Assembly: GCF_000154225.1 (NCBI RefSeq)
Contig: NZ_DS264586.1
Span: 2,138,527 to 2,202,526, forward strand
Direction: 5' to 3'
Source of the DNA: Schaalia dentiphila ATCC 17982
Lineage (GTDB): Bacteria; Actinomycetota; Actinomycetes; Actinomycetales; Actinomycetaceae
DNA: 64,000 nucleotides
In this document: positions 1 through 8,308 of the stretch, piece by piece
How positions within the stretch are numbered: the first letter of the stretch is position 1
How the letters are laid out: every line of letters begins with the position of its first letter
Notes under the pieces: generated by a model
What the model was told of the DNA's origin: nothing
The model's database searches: none
The model's input: the letters and a program-made list of their open reading frames with translations, nothing else
Made by a program: the position numbers and the translations under genes

Positions 1-319
1 ATTTATCTCTGTCATCGCAGTGCTCGCGCACGATGGTGCGGAACTCCGTCAGCTCGCAGTACAGGACGCCCGTGATTGGGTTGCGCTTGCAGGCGACGAT
101 CTTGTACAGCCAGTAGGCAAAGAGCGCGACGTTCGCGCGCGGGTCCATGGTCGCGAAGTTGAAGATGTCGGAGGGCGGCACCGGGACCTCGGGCAGGAGC
201 GTATTCACGGAGATCCAGAAGACCAGCGTGAAGCAGCGGAACCAGAGCCACTGCCCCTTCGCCCACGTGAACGCGGGGATCGTGCAGGCGAGCAGCAGGG
301 CGAGCGTGCAGTACCACAT
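1..319 (-). CDS. Small membrane protein, C-terminus beyond left edge
   Basis: The gene reads leftward off the window, so its last residues are missing. The 106 visible codons from ATG 319 give hydrophobic stretches at about residues 2-16, 27-43 and 63-78, then the motif C-K-R-N-P. It is a paralogue of the rightward gene at 348-752: both have W-Y-x3-A-L-L-x2-C-T-I-P near the start and K-R-N-P or R-R-N-P after the last helix. I do not recognise the family. No ribosome binding site precedes ATG 319. The frame stays open upstream past GTG 370, inside the neighbour's coding sequence, so the true start is uncertain. The head-to-head contact with its paralogue is abnormal (see findings). Confidence 0.6.
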   Translation of the reverse strand, partial: MWYCTLALLLACTIPAFTWAKGQWLWFRCFTLVFWISVNTLLPEVPVPPSDIFNFATMDPRANVALFAYWLYKIVACKRNPITGVLYCELTEFRTIVREHCDDRDK

Positions 320-342
320 GTAGTCGGACCGCGCGTGGTACT
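310..342. repeat. 8-bp inverted repeat between two head-to-head paralogues
   Basis: AGTACCAC at 310-317 and GTGGTACT at 335-342 are perfect inverted copies around a 17-bp centre. Both arms encode the shared Trp-Tyr of the two paralogues, so part of the symmetry comes from homology. It is also the exact point where the two genes meet. Confidence 0.5.
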
Positions 343-347
343 CGGGC

Positions 348-752
348 GTGGCGCTACTGGCCTCGTGCACGATCCCTGCGCTCATGAAGGTTGGGCGAGG
401 CGCGTGGATCCAATACCGCGCGTACACGCTCACGCTGTGGTCGGCGGTCGTGCTCACGTTCCCGCATTTCATGCAGGATTCGATGTTCGCCCACCGCAGC
501 GCCCACAACCCCTGGGCGATGTTCATCCTCTCGGCGGCCGCCCTGGTGGCGAACGTGTGGGTGTTCGCCGCGCACGTGCGCACGATCGTCTCCAAGCGGC
601 GAAACCCGCTCACGCAGGAGGTCCACGCCGACGAGGCCACCTACGCCTCGTGGGTCCGTGACCTCGCGTCCGATCAGGACAAGGAGCTCATCGCCACGCG
701 CCTGGGCACGACGCCCGAGAAGGCGGGCTTTACATCGACGGGCATGGGGTAA
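348..752 (+). CDS. Small membrane protein, probably missing its N-terminus
   Basis: A 134-residue protein if GTG 348 is used. It has hydrophobic segments at about residues 1-12, 25-40 and 56-75, then a basic R-R-N-P turn and a soluble acidic tail of about 50 residues. It is a paralogue of the leftward gene ending at the window edge. Homology to that gene starts upstream of GTG 348 (the codons for R-A-W-Y-S-G at 330-347 still match), but the frame is closed by TAG at 321-323 and no ribosome binding site is visible. The copy is therefore probably truncated or chimeric at its 5' end. The function is unknown; a membrane location is inferred from hydrophobicity. Confidence 0.5.
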   Translation: MALLASCTIPALMKVGRGAWIQYRAYTLTLWSAVVLTFPHFMQDSMFAHRSAHNPWAMFILSAAALVANVWVFAAHVRTIVSKRRNPLTQEVHADEATYASWVRDLASDQDKELIATRLGTTPEKAGFTSTGMG

Positions 753-861
753 CAGAGCGGCACTGTTGCACGGCTGTCCTCCGATCGCCCCCCCTGTGCA
801 GGTCGGAGGGCAGCCACATTCGTTGAAGGCATTCTCGCGCCAGGAGGCTGCGAGAAAGGGA

Positions 862-1122
862 CTATCGAAGTTCCTCTAGAAATTGCGGACGTGCCTTCAT
901 CGCATGAATGAGGAGTTCACCGCCACTGTCAAAAATCAAGACGACCATTTCCAGAACGCGTCCAGATTGATTAATACCCACCACGAGCCACCGCCTGGGG
1001 TCATCCTCATCATCGAGGGGTCGAGAGTTCAGGGCATGCTCATAGGCATACAGGACGGACTCATCGGTGAGCCGGTCGCGCCCAAAATGCTTGCGCGCAC
1101 TGGCGTGCAGTCTAGGCGACAT
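862..1122 (-). CDS. Toxin of a type II toxin-antitoxin pair, BrnT/DUF4258-like
   Basis: 86 residues from ATG 1122, the start that overlaps the end of the antitoxin gene by 11 nt. The pattern R-R-W-L-V-V-G followed by E-M-V-V-L-I-F and a terminal H-A-M-K-A-R-x3-E-E resembles the BrnT/DUF4258 branch of the RelE-like ribonuclease fold, in which an Arg or His and a basic K-A-R end lie at the active site. The family assignment rests on this pattern and on the partner gene. By analogy it would cleave RNA and be held inactive by the upstream antitoxin. Antitoxin first, toxin second, is a common order for such pairs. Confidence 0.6.
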   Translation of the reverse strand: MSPRLHASARKHFGRDRLTDESVLYAYEHALNSRPLDDEDDPRRWLVVGINQSGRVLEMVVLIFDSGGELLIHAMKARPQFLEELR

Positions 1123-1381
1123 GGGTCCACTCACGCACCGCAGCACGTATCGCGTCGGAACGGCTATCGATCCCCTCAGAGGCAGCACGTTCCATCAGCG
1201 CGCTGAGCGTCTGCTCATCCAAACGCACCGTGACGGCCACTCCCGGCCCCTTCCCGACGGAAGGACGGCCCGGACGCGGGGGCGCCAGCTTGGTCAGGTC
1301 ATATCCGCGCTCAGCCTCATCAGCCCACGCCTGAATCTGCTCATCGCTGACGGGCTTTCCATGAAGAAGACGCTCACTCAT
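1112..1381 (-). CDS. Ribbon-helix-helix antitoxin
   Basis: 89 residues from ATG 1381. The C-terminal half (about residues 47-85) has the ribbon-helix-helix layout: a short beta strand V-A-V-T-V-R-L-D, then two helices with S-R-S-D-A-I-R-A-A-V. Such proteins bind DNA as dimers and usually repress their own operon, while another segment binds the toxin; here the first 45 residues would do that. The gene overlaps the toxin gene by 11 nt. A 10-bp perfect palindrome lies just upstream and is a candidate operator. An AGGAG-like sequence sits about 20 nt upstream, too far for this start, so the transcript may be nearly leaderless. Confidence 0.7.
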   Translation of the reverse strand: MSERLLHGKPVSDEQIQAWADEAERGYDLTKLAPPRPGRPSVGKGPGVAVTVRLDEQTLSALMERAASEGIDSRSDAIRAAVREWTHVA

Positions 1382-1388
1382 ATGAGTA

Positions 1389-1398
1389 TCGTATACGA
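1389..1398. promoter_or_regulatory. Palindrome upstream of the antitoxin, candidate operator
   Basis: TCGTATACGA is a perfect 10-bp palindrome whose near edge is 8 bp upstream of the antitoxin ATG. Ribbon-helix-helix antitoxins commonly repress from such sites. The operator role is inferred. Confidence 0.45.
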
Positions 1399-1469
1399 AA
1401 TTCTCTCCTTGCACTATCGAATTCACAATGGCGATCCAACAAGGAAAACACCCTCCCCACACACACGAG

Positions 1470-1501
1470 GGGGCCGCGCACGAGAAATCGTACGCGGCCC
1501 C
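1470..1501 (-). terminator. Terminator-like hairpin after the double subtilisin gene
   Basis: GGGGCCGCG (1470-1478) pairs with CGCGGCCCC (1493-1501) around a 14-nt loop, 41 nt beyond the protease stop codon in its direction. The T-run that follows is weak (TTTT about 20 nt further). Confidence 0.55.
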
Positions 1502-1541
1502 TCACCATCTCAACCGGGAAGGAACCCCGGCCTCGTGATAC

Positions 1542-4500
1542 CTACTCCTGGAGGCGGCCCTCGTCGTCGAACACGTAGCGCGTGCCGTCGATCCAGCGCG
1601 CCCCGGTCACCATCGCCCCGGAGGAGGAGAGGTAGAACCAGGAGCCGCCGTCCTTCACCCATCCGGTGCTCATGGCGCCGGAGGTGGCGAAGTGGTACCA
1701 GGAGGATCCGATGCGCGCCCAGCCCGTGGCCATCGCACCGGAATCGGCCAAGTAGTACCAGGTGGAGCCCTCACGCATCCAGCCGGCGTGCATCGCGCCC
1801 GAGGAGCCCAGGAAGTACCAGGTGTCGCGCACCTTGGTCCATCCGCTGGCCATCTCGCCGCTGATGGGATCCAGGTAGTACCAGGTTCCACGCACCTGCA
1901 CCCAGCCTGCGGTCTGGCCGCCGGAGGGTCCGTAGTAGAACCAGTGGCCGCCCTCGCTGACCCAGCCGGTCACCATGTACCCGCGGGCATCGAAGCGATA
2001 GATCGCCCCGTCGATGCGCAGCTGCATCGAGGTCGGGTAGGTGCCGTCCTCGTAGCGCCACCACCAGCCGAACACGCCGGACACCCAGCGGCCCGAGCGG
2101 GCCTCGTCGGGACCGACCTGGTCGGGGCTGACCGTGAAGGGAACCTGGAGCGTTGCGTCGTCGTCGGCGCGGGCGTCATTATTGCGGCCCATGGCCTCGA
2201 CCGTGACCGTCGCGGCGCCCGCGAAGCGTCCCGTGCCGTTCGGGTGGGACACGTCCACGCCGTCGGCCTGCAGCGTCACCGAGTTGCCCTCGAAGGCGCC
2301 GTTACCCACACCGGTCGCGACCTCGCGCTCACCGACGAGGAGACGCGCAGAGGTTACCGGACCGGTCACCGTCACACGGATGGAGACACGTCCGGCGACG
2401 CTCTCCCCCGCCAGCGGCTGCCAGGTGGTGCCATCCGTCGAATACTCGACGCTGCCGATGACGGGCTTCGCCTGGTCCTTGAGGACAGCATCCAAGGCGT
2501 TGGGCAGGCCCGCGCCCCGGTACTCGCGGCCCTCGACGGGCTTGAGGCGATCCCAGTTCGACGGATCCCCCGCCTGCTTCTTGGCCAGGGCGATGATCTG
2601 CACGGCGTTCATCTCCGGGTGGACCTGGCGCAGCGTCGCGATGACGGCGGCTGCCAGAGGCGATGCCTGCGAGGTGCCGTACAGGTTGCCGTAGGCCTTG
2701 CCGTACCAGCTCGTCAGCGGCGCGTATATCTTCGCGCCGGGGGCCGCAAAGTCGATGCTGGTGGCGCCCCAGTTCGACCAAGAGGCCGGCTCGAGCACGC
2801 CGGTTGCGGGGTCGGCACCCTCGGGCAGCTGCAGGGCGGACACGGAGAGCGTGCCGCGCAGCTTCGGCGGCATGTAGACGGCACCCGTCACGTCACGCTC
2901 GTGTGCACCCCAGGTGTCGCCGGGAGCCGAGTCGTCAGTCGTGGGCAGGTTGTCCAGGTCGGTCGAGAAGTTACCCGCGGCCACGACGTTGATGACGTCC
3001 TTCGAGGTCGCGTAGTCGACCGCGCGCTGCACGGCCTCCTGGCCCGCGGCCTGCTCCGGGTCGTTGGGGAGCCAGTACTTCCACGGGTCCACGTAGTACG
3101 AACCGTTGGTGACCGAAATGCCGTGCTCAGCGGCCCACACGAAGCCACACACGATGTACTCGGGGTAGAAGAAACCGCCGTTACGCGAGGCCACGTTGAT
3201 CGCGGCGATGCGCAGCGTCGGGTTCACGCCGTCCACGCCCACACCGTCGTGCTTCGCGGCGATCGAGCCGGCCACGTGCGTGCCGTGGGTGGCGTCGTCC
3301 CAGCGCCAGGCGGCGGGGTCGCGGTTCGGGATACCGTTGAACGAGCAGGACACAGACTTGTCGTGGTCGACCTGTCCGACCAGGTCCGGCACGGTGTCAT
3401 CGACGGACTGGTCCATGATGCCCACCGTGACGGGCGCGCGCATGACGTCCACACCCTGCGCCTCGAGAGCGCGCAGGGCCTGGAGGTGCCATCCGTTGCC
3501 GGTCTGCGGGTCCGGGGTGAGGGCCGCGTCCTGGTCTCCCTGTGCGCCCTGCGAGCGGGGTGCTGCCGCAATCGCCGCGTCCGCCGCGACTCGGGTTTCG
3601 TAGGAGATGGGGACCACGGCCTCGTTACCGCCGACGGGCGCCTGGCGGGTCGGGCCGATCGAGTCGTAGCTGATGCCCTCCTTCACGAGCGCCGCGCCCA
3701 GGTCGGGCGAGAAGGTGGACGACGCTGACTGCACGAAGAACGTGCCGAACGCCGGGTACTGGGCCAGGACGAGCCCACCGTGGAACGAGGCCTGGGCCGC
3801 CGCACGCTGGAAGGTGGCGTTATCGGTGCCCTTGGGCAGGTTGACCGCGTAGTTGGCGGGCAGCTGGTCGTTGCTGCGCGCGGGAGCGGTGATGCCAGCC
3901 TTGGCGGGGCCAGCCGGCGCGGGCGTTGCGTCAGTGTCAGGCGCGGGGGCTGGGGTGACAGCGGAGTTCGGGTCGCGCGAGACGGTGAAGACGGCCTCGC
4001 GGCCCGTGTCGTCGTCAGCCTGGCGATCGAAGTTGATGCCGGTGGCGCTGACCTGGACGCGGGCGGTCACCGAGTCCGTGCCCTCGGGCAGCAGTGCGCT
4101 GAGGTCCACGTTTTCGATCGAGGCACCCAGGGCATCGTCGAAGTACTTGCCCGAGCCGTCGCGGTCGACGGATGCCAGGCCGGCAACGTCCATGTGCAGG
4201 TGGCTGATCGGGGCGATGGCCTCGGTGTAGAAGGTGACGGGGCCGGCCGGCAGGGTCGCTCCGTGCACGTCCTTCCATTCGCCCTTGCCGACCCGGTACT
4301 GCAGGGTCTGGACGGTCGGCTGGGGCTGGTCGCGGCGCATGGTGGTCAGCGCGTTGATGAAGCCGTAGCCGCGGAATTCCTTGCCGTCCTCGGGCGCTTC
4401 CAGACGCGTGTATTCCATGGCGGCCTGCTTGCGCATGAGGTCGGTGATCTGCTTGCCCTGGAATCCCGGGTGGATCGACTTAATGAGCGCGGCAATGCCC

Positions 4501-5855
4501 GTGATGTGGGGCGTGGCCATGGAGGTGCCGCTGGTCTTGGCGTAGCCGGAGGAGAAAATCGCCGTGGGTACGGTCGAGTAGATGTCCTGCCCCGGAGCAG
4601 TAAAGTCGACGCTCTTGCCGTAGTTGGAGAAGTCGGCGCGCTTGAGGTTCGCCCATTCGGGCTTGGTCTCGACGTTGGTGCGCGTGGCGGCGCTGACCTG
4701 ACTGACGCCCTCGACCATGGCGGGGACCTTCACGCCGTTCTTCACGGGGCGGTCCTTGATCGGGGCGTCAAGGTCGGTCGGCGACCCGCTGTCGGTCGTG
4801 ACGTTGTCGTTGTCCATGCCGTCGTTGCCCGCTGAGGCGATGACGGCCAGCCCCTTGCCCTGCGCGTAGGCAATGGCGCGGGTCGCGGCCTCGAGGCCTG
4901 CGGCCTGCTCGGGATCGCTCGGGCTCCAGTAGACCCACGGGTCCATCGAGTAAGAGTTGTTGACGATGTCAACACCGTGGCTGGCGGCCCACATGAAGCC
5001 GCAGGTCACGTACTCGGGGTACATGAGCTGCTCGTCGTTGGAGGCCTTGATGGACACGAGGGTCGCGGTCGGCGCGATGCCATCAATGCCGATGCCGTTG
5101 TGATTCGCCGCGATGATGCCCGCGACATGCGTGCCGTGGAAGTAGTCGTCACGCCAAGACCCGTAGGCCTGAGAGGGGATGCCGTTGTGCCCACAGGAGA
5201 CGGAACGGGAGGTGTCGACGCGCCCCACGAGGTCGGGGTGCGTGTCGTCGATGCCGGTGTCGATGACACCGACCGTGACGGGCGCGTGCGCAATCGGCAC
5301 GGCCGCCGCGTCGGTGGCGCTCATCGCCTGGGCACCCCAGTTGACGACCTCCTCGGGCTTATCGGCCTCGGTCGCGTCCTGTCCACGTAGAGAGGACGGG
5401 CCACCCGACTGTGCGCCCGACTGAGCCGGGCTCGCCTCGCCAGACTGCGGGCCGGGCTGCGGCTCCGGGGCGGCCTGGCGCTCCCCCTCGGGCACGGAGG
5501 CCACGCGGGTCGGCCCCACCGAGTGGACCGAGATCCCGGCCTTCGCCAACTCGGCTGCCAGGTCCGGGGCGAACGAGGCCGACTCACTCTGCGCAAAGAA
5601 CGTCCCAAGCTCCGGGTAGGAAGCCAAAGCGACGCCCCCGGCGGAAGCGACCAGGGAGGTCGCGCGCGCCAGGTCCTCGGCGCTCGAGTGCCCACTGAGG
5701 TTGATTGCGTAGTTCATCAGGCCGGCGCTGGCGCGAGCGGGCGCGATGAGGCCGGTATGATCGTCGGCCCGGGTGGGTGGGGCGGTCGCTGTGGCCACGC
5801 CCATGGACAGGGCGAGGGCCGCGACGAGCCCGATGCGTGCGACATTGCGGCGCAT
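1542..5855 (-). CDS. Secreted subtilisin-family (S8) protease with two protease modules and C-terminal cell-wall-binding repeats
   Basis: 1437 residues from ATG 5855, chosen for its GAGGA site 6 nt upstream and the signal peptide at residues 1-30. Module 1: inhibitor-I9-like propeptide (about 47-120), Asp199 in V-I-D-T-G, His240 in H-G-T-H-V-A-G, oxyanion Asn344, Ser445 in G-T-S-M-A-T-P. Module 2: a second propeptide-like segment (668-740), Asp815 in the unusual I-M-D-Q-S, His857, Asn962, Ser1062 in G-T-S-Q-A-S-P. Linkers are Pro/Ala/Gln rich. From about 1275 to the end there are some seven 20-residue G-W-x-W-Y-Y-L repeats of the choline-binding type, expected to hold the enzyme at the cell wall. 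Both triads are present, but module 2 is more diverged. The next gene is a single-module paralogue. The substrate is unknown. Confidence 0.92.
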   Translation of the reverse strand: MRRNVARIGLVAALALSMGVATATAPPTRADDHTGLIAPARASAGLMNYAINLSGHSSAEDLARATSLVASAGGVALASYPELGTFFAQSESASFAPDLAAELAKAGISVHSVGPTRVASVPEGERQAAPEPQPGPQSGEASPAQSGAQSGGPSSLRGQDATEADKPEEVVNWGAQAMSATDAAAVPIAHAPVTVGVIDTGIDDTHPDLVGRVDTSRSVSCGHNGIPSQAYGSWRDDYFHGTHVAGIIAANHNGIGIDGIAPTATLVSIKASNDEQLMYPEYVTCGFMWAASHGVDIVNNSYSMDPWVYWSPSDPEQAAGLEAATRAIAYAQGKGLAVIASAGNDGMDNDNVTTDSGSPTDLDAPIKDRPVKNGVKVPAMVEGVSQVSAATRTNVETKPEWANLKRADFSNYGKSVDFTAPGQDIYSTVPTAIFSSGYAKTSGTSMATPHITGIAALIKSIHPGFQGKQITDLMRKQAAMEYTRLEAPEDGKEFRGYGFINALTTMRRDQPQPTVQTLQYRVGKGEWKDVHGATLPAGPVTFYTEAIAPISHLHMDVAGLASVDRDGSGKYFDDALGASIENVDLSALLPEGTDSVTARVQVSATGINFDRQADDDTGREAVFTVSRDPNSAVTPAPAPDTDATPAPAGPAKAGITAPARSNDQLPANYAVNLPKGTDNATFQRAAAQASFHGGLVLAQYPAFGTFFVQSASSTFSPDLGAALVKEGISYDSIGPTRQAPVGGNEAVVPISYETRVAADAAIAAAPRSQGAQGDQDAALTPDPQTGNGWHLQALRALEAQGVDVMRAPVTVGIMDQSVDDTVPDLVGQVDHDKSVSCSFNGIPNRDPAAWRWDDATHGTHVAGSIAAKHDGVGVDGVNPTLRIAAINVASRNGGFFYPEYIVCGFVWAAEHGISVTNGSYYVDPWKYWLPNDPEQAAGQEAVQRAVDYATSKDVINVVAAGNFSTDLDNLPTTDDSAPGDTWGAHERDVTGAVYMPPKLRGTLSVSALQLPEGADPATGVLEPASWSNWGATSIDFAAPGAKIYAPLTSWYGKAYGNLYGTSQASPLAAAVIATLRQVHPEMNAVQIIALAKKQAGDPSNWDRLKPVEGREYRGAGLPNALDAVLKDQAKPVIGSVEYSTDGTTWQPLAGESVAGRVSIRVTVTGPVTSARLLVGEREVATGVGNGAFEGNSVTLQADGVDVSHPNGTGRFAGAATVTVEAMGRNNDARADDDATLQVPFTVSPDQVGPDEARSGRWVSGVFGWWWRYEDGTYPTSMQLRIDGAIYRFDARGYMVTGWVSEGGHWFYYGPSGGQTAGWVQVRGTWYYLDPISGEMASGWTKVRDTWYFLGSSGAMHAGWMREGSTWYYLADSGAMATGWARIGSSWYHFATSGAMSTGWVKDGGSWFYLSSSGAMVTGARWIDGTRYVFDDEGRLQE

Positions 5856-5912
5856 GGTTCCTCGACTTTCAGTTGTGAGTCTGGCGAGTACGACAATGTA
5901 CTCATCAGAAGT

Positions 5913-5941
5913 ATCATGCTTTAGTTTGTCACTCGCCACAA
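5913..5941 (-). promoter_or_regulatory. Conserved promoter-region block of the double subtilisin gene
   Basis: This 29-nt block matches 22 of 29 positions in the block at 8166-8194, and both start 58-59 nt upstream of their protease ATG. On the coding strand it reads TTGTGG, 17 nt, CATGAT, a plausible -35/-10 pair. Conservation of sequence and position suggests shared control. Confidence 0.45.
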
Positions 5942-6034
5942 TATAGACCAACTTAAATCCGCCATCACCTCAACAAAGGCGACGCTGTCGGGTAACCACT
6001 CCCCACGAGCGCACGCGAGGCCTCCTGACAGCGC

Positions 6035-6070
6035 GGCGGGGCCACACACCGTCAGGTGCATGGCCCCGCC
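6035..6070 (-). terminator. Hairpin terminator after the second subtilisin gene
   Basis: GGCGGGGCCA (6035-6044) pairs perfectly with TGGCCCCGCC (6061-6070) around a 16-nt loop, 19 nt past the stop codon of the gene at 6089-8107. Confidence 0.6.
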
Positions 6071-6088
6071 GTGGCGACGTCGCTCAGC

Positions 6089-8107
6089 CTAGTGCCGCAG
6101 GCGCCCGTCCGGTCCGAAGGTGTAGGTCGTCCCGTCTACCTGCTGGGTGCCGGTGACCATCGCCCCCGAGGAACCCAGGTAGTACCAGGAATCTCCCTCA
6201 TGCAGCCACCCGATCGCCATGCCACCGGAGGGTGTGAGGTAGTACCAGGTGGATCCATCGCGAACCCAGCCGGTAGCCATCGCACCCGAAGCGCTCAGGT
6301 AGTACCAGGTGCCATTGACGAACACCCATCCGGTCACCATCGCACCCGTCGCATGATCCAGGTAGTACCAGATGCCGTTCACGTTGGCCCAGCCCGCGGC
6401 CTGCGCACCCGAGGGACCGTGGAAGAACCACTGGCCTGCCTCACGGACCCACCCGGTCACCATGTATCCGCGCGCGTCGAAGCGATAGGTCGCCCCGCCG
6501 ATCTGAACCGAGGTCGACGCCGGGTAGGTTCCATCCTCGTATCGGTACCACCAGCCGACCGCATCATTGACCCACGCGCCAGCCTTGGCCTCGTCGGCCT
6601 GATCCTGACCGCCCGACACCGCGTCGAGGGCGTCGAGGAAGCCGTAACCGCGGTATTCCTTGCCGTCGATGGGAGCGTTGAGACGTCCATAGTTGGCAGC
6701 GGCCTGCTTCTTCATCAGGTCGATGACCTGGGCGCCCGTAAGCTCCGGGTGCACCGACTTAATGAGTGCCGCGACGCCCGACACGTGCGGGGTCGCCATG
6801 GACGTGCCGTCGGCGACGGCGTAGCCGCTGCGGTAGAAGAGCGTCGTGGCCGTGGAGTAGATCTGGTCGCCCGGGGCGGCAAAATCGATCGTCTGACCGT
6901 AGTTGGAGAACTCAGCGCGGCCCAGGGACAGGCCCGGCTTCACGTTGTACGCCTGACCAACCGCGCTCACCTGAGCAACGCCGTCGAGCATGGAGGGAAC
7001 GCGGATACTGCCCTTCACCGCACGATTCTTCGTCGGCGTGGGGACGTCCGTCGGGGACCCGTTGTCGATCGTCGGGTTATCAATGTCGACGCCCTCGTTA
7101 CCGGCCGCCGCGATCACAGCCAGGCCCTTGTCCTGCGCATACTTGATCGACCTCGTGGCCGCCTCAAGGCCCGCAGCCTGCTCGGGGTCGGTCGGACTCC
7201 AATAGACCCACGGGTCCATCGAGTAGGAGTTGTTCACGACGTCCACCCCGTGGCTCGCCGCCCACATGAACGCACAGGTCACGTACTCGGGGTAGATGAG
7301 GCGGTTGTCGTTGGTCGCCTGAATGGCGACGATGGTCGACTCAGGGGCGATGCCGTCGATACCAATGTCATTGTGGTTGGCAGCGATAATGCCCGCGACG
7401 TGCGTGCCGTGGTAGAACTCATCACGCCACCCGTAGAAGTCCTGCGTGGCAACGCCGTTGACCGAGCACTTCACAGAACGCGACGTATCGACGCGCCCCT
7501 CCAGGTCGGGATGCGTATCCTCAACGCCGGAGTCAACGACCGCGATGGTCACGGGGGCGCGCTTGACGTTGACTGCCTCGGCCTCGCGCGCGTGCATGGC
7601 GACGGCGCCCCAGTTGAAGATCTCCTCGTTCGCTTCAGCGGGGGCAGCGCTCGCGGTCTCGTTGCGCATCGCGTTCAGACCGCCTGCCGCGCCGGGCTGC
7701 GGGGCCTCGTCCTTCTTGTCGGTGGGCAGCTCGACGCGCTCGTAGTAGAGGACGGGGGCCACGCGGGTCGGGCCGATCGAGTGGATGGAGATACCGGCCT
7801 GTCGCAGGGCGGCGGCCAGGTCGGGCGCGAACGAGGGCGTGGCACTCTGCGCGAAGAAGGTACCGATCTCCGGGTACGAGGCCAGGGCGGCACCACCGGC
7901 TCCTGGGACGAGGGCGAGGGCCCGCTGGAGGTCCTCGGGGTTCGTGCCGGCGAGGTTGATCGCGTAGTTCATCTCGTCGTTGTCAGCGCGGGCTGCGGAG
8001 ACGAGTCCGGGCTCCTCAGCACGGGCGGAGGGGGCGTTCACCGCGGCCACGCCCATGGACAGGGCGAGAGCGGCGACGATGCCGATGCGTGCGGCAGTGC
8101 GGCGCAT
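6089..8107 (-). CDS. Secreted subtilisin-family (S8) protease with C-terminal cell-wall-binding repeats
   Basis: 672 residues from ATG 8107, chosen for its GAGGAAC site and signal peptide (residues 1-30, nearly identical to that of the larger neighbour). Order: signal peptide; I9-like propeptide (about 46-118); acidic linker; S8 domain with Asp192 in V-V-D-S-G, His233 in H-G-T-H-V-A-G, Asn337 and Ser436 in G-T-S-M-A-T-P; then about seven choline-binding-type repeats from residue 510. All catalytic residues are present. It equals module 1 plus the tail of the 1437-residue neighbour, so the pair arose by duplication. It is expected to act outside the cell, attached to the wall through the repeats. 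Confidence 0.93.
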   Translation of the reverse strand: MRRTAARIGIVAALALSMGVAAVNAPSARAEEPGLVSAARADNDEMNYAINLAGTNPEDLQRALALVPGAGGAALASYPEIGTFFAQSATPSFAPDLAAALRQAGISIHSIGPTRVAPVLYYERVELPTDKKDEAPQPGAAGGLNAMRNETASAAPAEANEEIFNWGAVAMHAREAEAVNVKRAPVTIAVVDSGVEDTHPDLEGRVDTSRSVKCSVNGVATQDFYGWRDEFYHGTHVAGIIAANHNDIGIDGIAPESTIVAIQATNDNRLIYPEYVTCAFMWAASHGVDVVNNSYSMDPWVYWSPTDPEQAAGLEAATRSIKYAQDKGLAVIAAAGNEGVDIDNPTIDNGSPTDVPTPTKNRAVKGSIRVPSMLDGVAQVSAVGQAYNVKPGLSLGRAEFSNYGQTIDFAAPGDQIYSTATTLFYRSGYAVADGTSMATPHVSGVAALIKSVHPELTGAQVIDLMKKQAAANYGRLNAPIDGKEYRGYGFLDALDAVSGGQDQADEAKAGAWVNDAVGWWYRYEDGTYPASTSVQIGGATYRFDARGYMVTGWVREAGQWFFHGPSGAQAAGWANVNGIWYYLDHATGAMVTGWVFVNGTWYYLSASGAMATGWVRDGSTWYYLTPSGGMAIGWLHEGDSWYYLGSSGAMVTGTQQVDGTTYTFGPDGRLRH

Positions 8108-8165
8108 AGTTCCTCGACTTTCGATTGTCACTGTCAGGATTTCGACTGCATTCACAGCTGCACCC

Positions 8166-8194
8166 ATCATCCTAGAGTTTGTCAGTAACAACAA
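8166..8194 (-). promoter_or_regulatory. Conserved promoter-region block of the second subtilisin gene
   Basis: Partner of the block at 5913-5941. On the coding strand it reads TTGTTG, 17 nt, GATGAT. Just upstream, at 8200-8211, the coding strand has TTAGGTAAGCCT, which matches 11 of 12 bases of the first half of a DtxR/IdeR-type iron box. The second half does not match, so iron control is only a guess. Confidence 0.4.
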
Positions 8195-8248
8195 AACCAA
8201 GGCTTACCTAAGTCCATCCTCCAAGACTCCATCAATTCACCGCATATG

Positions 8249-8280
8249 AGACGGGGAGCACCCGTAGGCACTCCCCGTCT
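8249..8280 (-). terminator. Hairpin after lysA
   Basis: AGACGGGGAG (8249-8258) pairs with CTCCCCGTCT (8271-8280) around a 12-nt loop, 29 nt past the lysA stop codon. There is no clear T-run. Confidence 0.5.
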
Positions 8281-8308
8281 CGTCGCTCGTTTTGTTGCAA
8301 GCCGACGT

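Noticed and set aside
1692-3728. A 678-codon open frame on the + strand
   Set aside because: It lies wholly opposite the double subtilisin gene, whose catalytic motifs, signal peptide and repeats are clear. Long antisense frames are expected in high-GC coding DNA.
6056-8188. A 710-codon open frame on the + strand
   Set aside because: Antisense shadow of the second subtilisin; no ribosome binding site and no recognisable domain.
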